Part shown: one piece after another, positions 59,062 to 64,000 of the stretch
Layout: the number at the start of each line of letters is the position of its first letter
How positions within the stretch are numbered: position 1 is the first letter of the stretch
Position numbers and translations under genes: made by a program
Notes under the pieces: generated by a model
What the model saw: the letters and a program-made list of their open reading frames with translations, nothing else
Database searches by the model: none
What the model was told of the DNA's origin: nothing
NCBI RefSeq assembly: GCF_001540865.1
Contig: NC_033637.1
Span: 4,359,349 to 4,423,348, forward strand
Reading direction: 5' to 3'
Source: Ananas comosus
Lineage: Eukaryota > Streptophyta > Magnoliopsida > Poales > Bromeliaceae
Length of the DNA: 64,000 bases

Positions 59062-59841
59062 GGGTTAATTTCGTACATGTCTCCGTAAAATATTCATGTA
59101 AAGTTTAAATTTCATAAATTATTCCTATAAAAATCATAATGTATTCATATATGTTTATACTGTTAGTTTCCATTAGAAAAAATTAGTTAACTATGATTAA
59201 AATACCTAACTATGGTTAATTAATAAGGTGAATTTATAATTTTATCCTTCTTCCTCTTCCTCTTCCTCTTCATCTTTCTCTTCATCTTCCTCTCAAAATG
59301 GCCGTTGTCGTCGTCGCCGGCGAGGAAGAGATGCGGGCGATCGCGGTGGAGGAGGATCGGGTGGTGCTTCTCGTGGGAGATCGGCGCCGACCTCGCCATT
59401 CCCGGAGGTGGAGGAGGAGGATTAGGTGGTGCTCCTCGTGGGAGATCGGCGCCGACCTTGCCATCCCCAGTGGTGGAGGAGGATCGGGCGGCGTTCTTCT
59501 TCATCTTCCTATTCTTCTTCTTCGTATCCTCTTTGTCCTCCTTTTCTCCTTCTTTTTCTTCTTTGTCGTCATTGCTGCTGCCGCCGCCCACTCTCGCAGC
59601 CCGAGAAGGAAGAGAAAGAGGAAAAAGGCAACTGGAGCTTTTGGAGTGATATATTTGTGAGGGCAAAAATGTCATTTCATAAGCATACTGTTAAAAAATT
59701 AACGGTTCTCTAACGGATCTTAACGAGAGGGACATATCTAAATACATTAGGACTTTTGTAGGAACAACTTATGAAAGTTGAACTTTGCAGGGATATATCT
59801 AGAATTCGCTATATTTGCGGACACCTGTATGCAATTAACCC
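59062..59841. mobile_element. Pack-MULE-like element
   Basis: A 780-bp element with the long inverted arms of the 48242-48652 Mutator-like MITE (left gggttaatttcgtacatgtc, right gacacctgtatgcaattaac). The 9-bp flanks taaaaaaaa and taaaaataa differ at one base. Between the arms, 59225-59650 holds a GC-rich insert absent from the smaller copies. It is open on both strands and includes two direct copies of ctcgtgggagatcggcgccg about 61 bases apart. This looks like captured genic DNA, but I recognise no protein and cannot name the donor. It begins 120 bases upstream of the pseudouridine synthase start codon. Confidence 0.7.
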
Positions 59842-59988
59842 TAAAAATAAATACTATAATAATTATAAAATAACCATCTAAAAAAATTAGTACAAAATTA
59901 TATTTATACGGTGAATAAATTATCACTTTTTAAACACGATAAATTATTCATTGCTTTTTTAAAAATACTATAATAATTTTTAGTATCA
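59842..59988. other. Short intergenic AT-rich gap
   Basis: Contains nothing recognisable between the Pack-MULE and the Helitron candidate. Confidence 0.4.
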
Positions 59989-60291
59989 TCTATACAAAAC
60001 TATTAATTCCCGTGGCTTCTATCCGACGTGACAGAATTCTGTTGAATTTGGACCTACCTAACTACCAGCGTTATTATCACTTCCTCCATCCTTTCTATTG
60101 AATATTAGGTCCACCTCTACCAGATACTTCCTTTCATATATCCGATTTATCTCCCAATGTCGTCTCTTCATCTTCCCATTTACTTTCTCATTTAATAGAC
60201 TAATCTTTTCATCTTCCATTTTCATTTTCATTTAATCAAATAATCTCCTCACCTTTCCATTTAAATAGAGTAATGGCATTTATCTTTCCAT

Positions 60292-60531
60292 TTAATAGAA
60301 TAATCTCCTCACTTTTTTATTTAATAGAGTAATAGTGGGGAAAACGAGAATGCCATGCCTTTTCATAAGGCATCCTTTCAATTCACCTTCTTCTTTCCCA
60401 AAGTTTAAAACATGTACTGTTTGCTCTTCTAATGCCATGAGCATAATCGATGAAGCCCTTCGACCCCCCTCCATTACATTATACACGTTGTTGATAAGGC
60501 CGGCGATGGCATCGGTGTTGTCGACTTCCAC
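60292..60531 (-). pseudogene. Unrecognised gene-like fragment in the Helitron candidate
   Basis: A 79-codon frame on the minus strand (TDAIAGLINNVYNVMEGG, then ALEEQTVHVLNFGKEEGEL) has balanced amino-acid composition, unlike the low-complexity frames elsewhere. I do not recognise the family. It may be an exon captured by the Helitron. Its 5' end meets a (TA)n run. Confidence 0.35.
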
Positions 60532-60635
60532 CCCTCTCCAAATCTCTCTCTCTATTTAGAGGAATATATATATATATATATAAAAGTACAATAAAAGTCG
60601 TTGTTTATTATGTTCTTCATGTGCGAATCTTTTTA

Positions 60636-60757
60636 GTGAGATAATTATACAAATGCTTTAAACAATTGTGGCTATGATGTTTACTCCATATATTGTGTGA
60701 GATAATTATAAAAATGCTTTAAACAATTGTGGCTATGATGTTTACTCCATATATTGT
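60636..60757. repeat. 61-bp tandem duplication
   Basis: Two copies of gtgagataattatacaaatg ... gtttactccatatatt start at 60636 and 60697 with one or two differences. Confidence 0.9.
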
Positions 60758-60884
60758 ATCTTCCTCTTTTTTTTTCCTTAGTTTACTTTCTTGGCATTCA
60801 TTGCTTTTTTCTATTCATCGTCTATTTAAATCATGTATATTAAAATTATTTTTAAGTATAATTCTCTATATTATTATTATTTTA

Positions 60885-61481
60885 TTTTTTTTTTGAGAAA
60901 GAGGTAGACTAGCTACCTGCTTCATTCATTGATAAGTGAACTAGGCGAACAGTATGGAAGCAGCCAGGGCTTCCGGGGCAAAAGAAAAGCAAGAACAGAA
61001 ACAAAACAAGAAAAAGAAGAAAACAGTAAAAAGACGAAAAGAAAAGAAAAAAAAGGAAAAAAATGAGAAAGGATTAAAAAAGGTGGTGCGCAGAGGGTTA
61101 CGTCGGAGAATCAGACCACAAATTTGTAAGAAGAGAAGCCCGCTCCAGAGCTCGGGTGGCATTAGGAGTCTTTGTTCTGAAAATGAGGTTGTTTCTTTCC
61201 GTCCAGACAACCCATCAAGTAGCCGCCAGGGAGGTTAAGGCCTTGGTTCTTTGAGCTGTGCTGGTAATTGCTGTTGTAGAGGTCCAAAGGGCCCGGACAC
61301 AATCAGCATCGTCGATAGATACCCCCGCCTCAAAGAGTAAGAATCGCATGAAGATGCAGTTGGTGAAGAGATGATCGCAGCTTTCCAAGGCAAAAGCACA
61401 GTAAATACAGTGATCGTCTATCTGCATCCCACGACTAAGCAGTCTGTCAGCAGTAGATAGTTTCTTACGGAGTAAGATCAT
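60885..61481 (-). mobile_element. 5'-truncated LINE (non-LTR retrotransposon), 3' end
   Basis: On the minus strand, 61481-61215 encodes the zf-RVT zinc-binding region at the C-terminus of plant LINE reverse transcriptases (CIYCAFALESCDHLFTNC pattern). An in-frame TGA follows, then tryptophan-rich sequence (WVVWTERNN) to about 61098. A pyrimidine-rich 3' untranslated region leads to the tail gaatgaagcaggtagctagt, ctacctctttctc and poly(A) (the T run at 60885-60894). The copy is dead. Its tail resembles the SINE tail in this window. Confidence 0.8.
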
Positions 61482-61600
61482 ATTGATTTGATGATATTTT
61501 GTTCTTTATTAATATTTTTTTAATTATATTGATATTTTATTATTTATTAATTTAATTTTAGTAGTATTTATCCGCCGCAAAGCGCGGGTCACTTCACTAG

Positions 61601-61910
61601 TTTAATATTATACATCTTTTGAATTTTGAAAATAGAAAATATATAAATAAGGATAAAAACGGTGAATTATTCGCCGCTTGCTTTTTAATTTCAAATTTGG
61701 CACACCCGACCCAAGCTTTCAAATTTGCACACCGGAATGCCCTGAAGAACGACCGGAGCTTGAGCAGCTTGCTGAGTTGATATGCAACATTGATCTCTCG
61801 ACTAGCTCATTTGGCGATGGAATAACTCCGGAAGATTTACAGCGCGAAGCGCATATGATTTCATGATTTATGATGGAACTAACAATTGCTTAATCCCATT
61901 CATGCGGAAA
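61601..61910. other. Unassigned stretch before the LINE fragment
   Basis: A 62-codon frame at 61678-61866 (PECPEERPELEQLAELIC) has coding-like composition but is not recognised. It may be part of the decayed LINE that follows. Confidence 0.3.
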
Positions 61911-62340
61911 TTAAAGATACCACTCAAAGTCAGATTATTCATATAGCTCGCTGCAAGAAACAAAGTGCTGACGGCCGACAGTCTAGCTGAACGTGATTGA
62001 CATGGCCTCTCAATCTGCACGTTATGCAATTCTAATGCTGAAACCCTCGAGCATCTTTTGTTATTTTACGCTAAATCCATGTGGAATTGGTTGCTGCACC
62101 GTACTCCAACCGCACATCAACAGATGTCCAACTCCTCTGGAGGGACAGTAGCTCGATGGTGTCGATTAAGGATAACGGTGACAAGGGGAACAAAAAAGAC
62201 TTTCGATCTCTGCTTTGCAACGGGGTGTTGGGAGTTATGGAAGTAACGGAATAGGAGAATATTCAACAATCGGTTAGACCAAAGGGAAAATCTAGGAAGA
62301 AGAATTCTTAGCACCGTCGACTAATGGATCTCGGCGTTAG
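61911..62340 (+). mobile_element. Decayed LINE reverse-transcriptase C-terminus
   Basis: On the + strand, broken by stops and frame changes, the zf-RVT pattern is clear: KIPLKVRLFI near 61912-61945, CTLCNSNAETLEHLLL near 62015-62060, KSMWNWLLHRTP and FDLCFATGCWELWKERN near 62195-62250. It is a second LINE, unrelated in detail to 60885-61481 and in the opposite orientation. Confidence 0.75.
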
Positions 62341-62514
62341 GAAGCTAAGATTGATTTCAGCTTTCTAGACCTTCGTCACACTTTTGGGCAATTTTAGGTT
62401 CTAAAGGGTAGAACTTTGATAGGGATAGATTTCTGTTCGTTGATCCGAAAGATCTGTTGTAGGTAAATTGTTTTTGTACTTTGCTTTAAAATAGGGTCTA
62501 CCCTATTTAATAAA
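62341..62514. other. Short intergenic stretch
   Basis: Possibly the 3' untranslated part of the LINE. It contains tctaccctatttaataaaaa, like a poly(A) region. Nothing else is seen. Confidence 0.4.
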
Positions 62515-63080
62515 AAAAATATTTCAAATTTGAATTTAGAATTTGAATTGATTTTCAAATTTGAATTCAAATTTTTTAATTTGAACTCAAAATCTAAGTT
62601 TGAAATTAGAATTTTTATCAAAAATCCAAACTCAGTTCAAAATATATGAATTCAAATTTTGAATTCAAATTTAAAATTGAGATAAATTTAAATTTAACAT
62701 TTTAATTAATCAAAATTTAAACTTGCATTTAAAATTTAATTCAGAATTTGAATTTGAATTTCAAATTCAATTTCGAGTCCAAAATCCTAATTTGAATATG
62801 AAATTCGAACTCAAATCAAATTTTAGTTTTGAGATTTGAATTGAAATTTTGAATTTGAATTTAAAATTGAATTCAAAATCTAAATTTCTAAGTTAAAATT
62901 TTAATTCAAAATTAAATTTGAAATTCAAATTTCAGATATGAAGTTAAATTTAATTTTAAATTCAAAATGTAATTTAATATTAAATTTGAATTTAAATTTT
63001 TCATAATATTTAAATTTTAGTTGAAAATATAAATATAAATTTGAATTAAATTCATATTTGAAATTTAAATAAATATGAGT
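62515..63080. repeat. Degenerate (AATTTGAATTC)n low-complexity block
   Basis: Variants of aaatttgaattcaaattt recur without fixed period for about 570 bases. Because the word is palindromic, the block is nearly symmetric on both strands. It is non-coding. Confidence 0.8.
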
Positions 63081-64000
63081 TCAATGGTATTTTTTGAATA
63101 ATATAAATTTCACTATCAAAATTAACAAAATTTATAAAACGAACTAAGTACAAAAAATATATATATAATAATCTATTCCTACATTGTTGCACAAAACATA
63201 ACAAAATAATTTAGCATTTAGTAATATTCTAATTTAGAAAAGTTAGATTTTTGATTATTCAACATCTATATCTATATCTATACTATATATAAAAGTATAT
63301 AAGAATTTCGACAGATGGAATCCAAAAAGGAATAAACAAATATTTTAGTTTGTTAAAAAATATTCAAATAAAAATGAATGATTATGATTAATATGTTAAA
63401 AAATAGCATTCTTATCTATCAATATGTCAAATCTTACGAATGGTTATAATTAATTTGTTAAAATATATTTCAAATAAAAATTATTTGTTGTGATCAATCT
63501 ATTAAAAGAAAGTATTCCTATCAATAGATTTTACATTAAAATTAAAAATATGAGTTTAAATCATGAATTGAATTTAATTTTGGATATCAAATTTGTATTA
63601 ACAATTAAAAAATTTTAATTATAGTGGATCAAAATTAAATTTTAAAAAATTAAATTTATAAATTTTCGATATCAAATTTGAATTAACAATTAAAATATTT
63701 AATTACAATGAACTAAAATTAAATTTCAAAGTAAATGTGAATTAAATTTTGACGCTTTTAGTTTAAATAATAAACAAAAATTTTAAATTTATCAAGAATT
63801 CAAAAAATATATAAAAATATTCAATGTATATATTGAAAAAATTATCTAATAAAATATAATATATTCATTTATAAAATATAATTTTTATTATAAATTTTTG
63901 AATAAATATGATGTAAAAATTTATATTTACAATAAATTAAAATAATTTTAAATGCATTTGCATGTACATTTAGCTAGTAACTAGAAATCTACATTAGCTT
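63081..64000. other. AT-rich end of window, possible Helitron 5' end
   Basis: Extremely AT-rich, without a gene. The word tctatactatatataaaag at 63277 resembles a plant Helitron 5' terminus, but no matching 3' hairpin plus CTAG was found before the window ends. Confidence 0.35.

Larger units (their letters stand above)
59989..61600 (+). mobile_element. Candidate non-autonomous Helitron
   Basis: The left edge is A|TCTATACAAAACTATT, the usual plant Helitron 5' start after an A. The right edge has ccgccgcaaagcgcgg, a GC hairpin-like word, followed by gtcacttcactag and then T, matching the hairpin plus CTAG|T end. The element is 1612 bp. Inside are degenerate ttccatttaatagaataatc repeats (60168-60330), a gene-like fragment (60292-60531, -), a 61-bp tandem duplication (60636-60757) and a LINE 3' end (60885-61481, -). 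No Rep/helicase is present. Confidence 0.55.

Noticed and set aside
59220..59675. A 151-codon minus-strand frame and + strand frames as real genes
   Set aside because: They lie between Mutator-like arms, are low-complexity (Glu/Lys/Pro/Gly runs) and are open on both strands. Treated as cargo of the element.

Overview
This window is nuclear DNA from a flowering plant, most likely a monocot. It is AT-rich and gene-poor. The genes have introns, the glutaredoxin gene and the first exon of the glycosyltransferase-like gene are GC-rich in the way typical of monocots, and the space between genes is packed with small DNA transposons. A non-grass commelinid (pineapple-like) is my guess from gene and repeat style only; no species can be proven by eye.

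Four protein-coding genes can be reconstructed with consistent splice phases. (1) A six-exon clade III SWEET sugar transporter (22525-24582, +, 265 aa). (2) An eight-exon type II membrane protein resembling fucosyltransferase-like glycosyltransferases (27794-32657, +, 594 aa). (3) A single-exon CC-type glutaredoxin (45751-46131, +, 126 aa). (4) A twelve-exon RluA-type RNA pseudouridine synthase of the plant RPUS7 type (58942-52841, -, 377 aa). They are independent genes and form no pathway cluster.

Mobile DNA fills most of the rest. At 7224-11979 there is a nearly complete, young Ty1/copia retrotransposon. It has two 287-bp LTRs differing at three positions, a tacca target duplication, unusual TA...TA termini, a lost gag start codon and an internal stop. 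It lies inside an older foldback repeat. Between 12.9 and 16.1 kb several foldback MITEs are packed end to end, one nested in another. Other elements include Mutator-like MITEs with 9-10 bp target duplications, a Pack-MULE-like element 120 bp upstream of the pseudouridine synthase gene, a Tourist/Harbinger-like element with a TTA duplication, a tRNA-derived SINE family, two decayed LINE 3' ends in opposite orientation, one fairly good Helitron candidate (59989-61600) and one weak one (37650-41147). The LINE 3' tail resembles the SINE tail.

From 62.5 kb to the end the DNA is very AT-rich and repetitive. No tRNA, rRNA, CRISPR or bacterial-type feature was seen. The most interesting observations are the SINE/LINE shared tail, the Pack-MULE at a gene promoter, the Helitron carrying gene-like sequence, the non-canonical young copia element, and the glycosyltransferase-like gene with a probable GC-AG intron.
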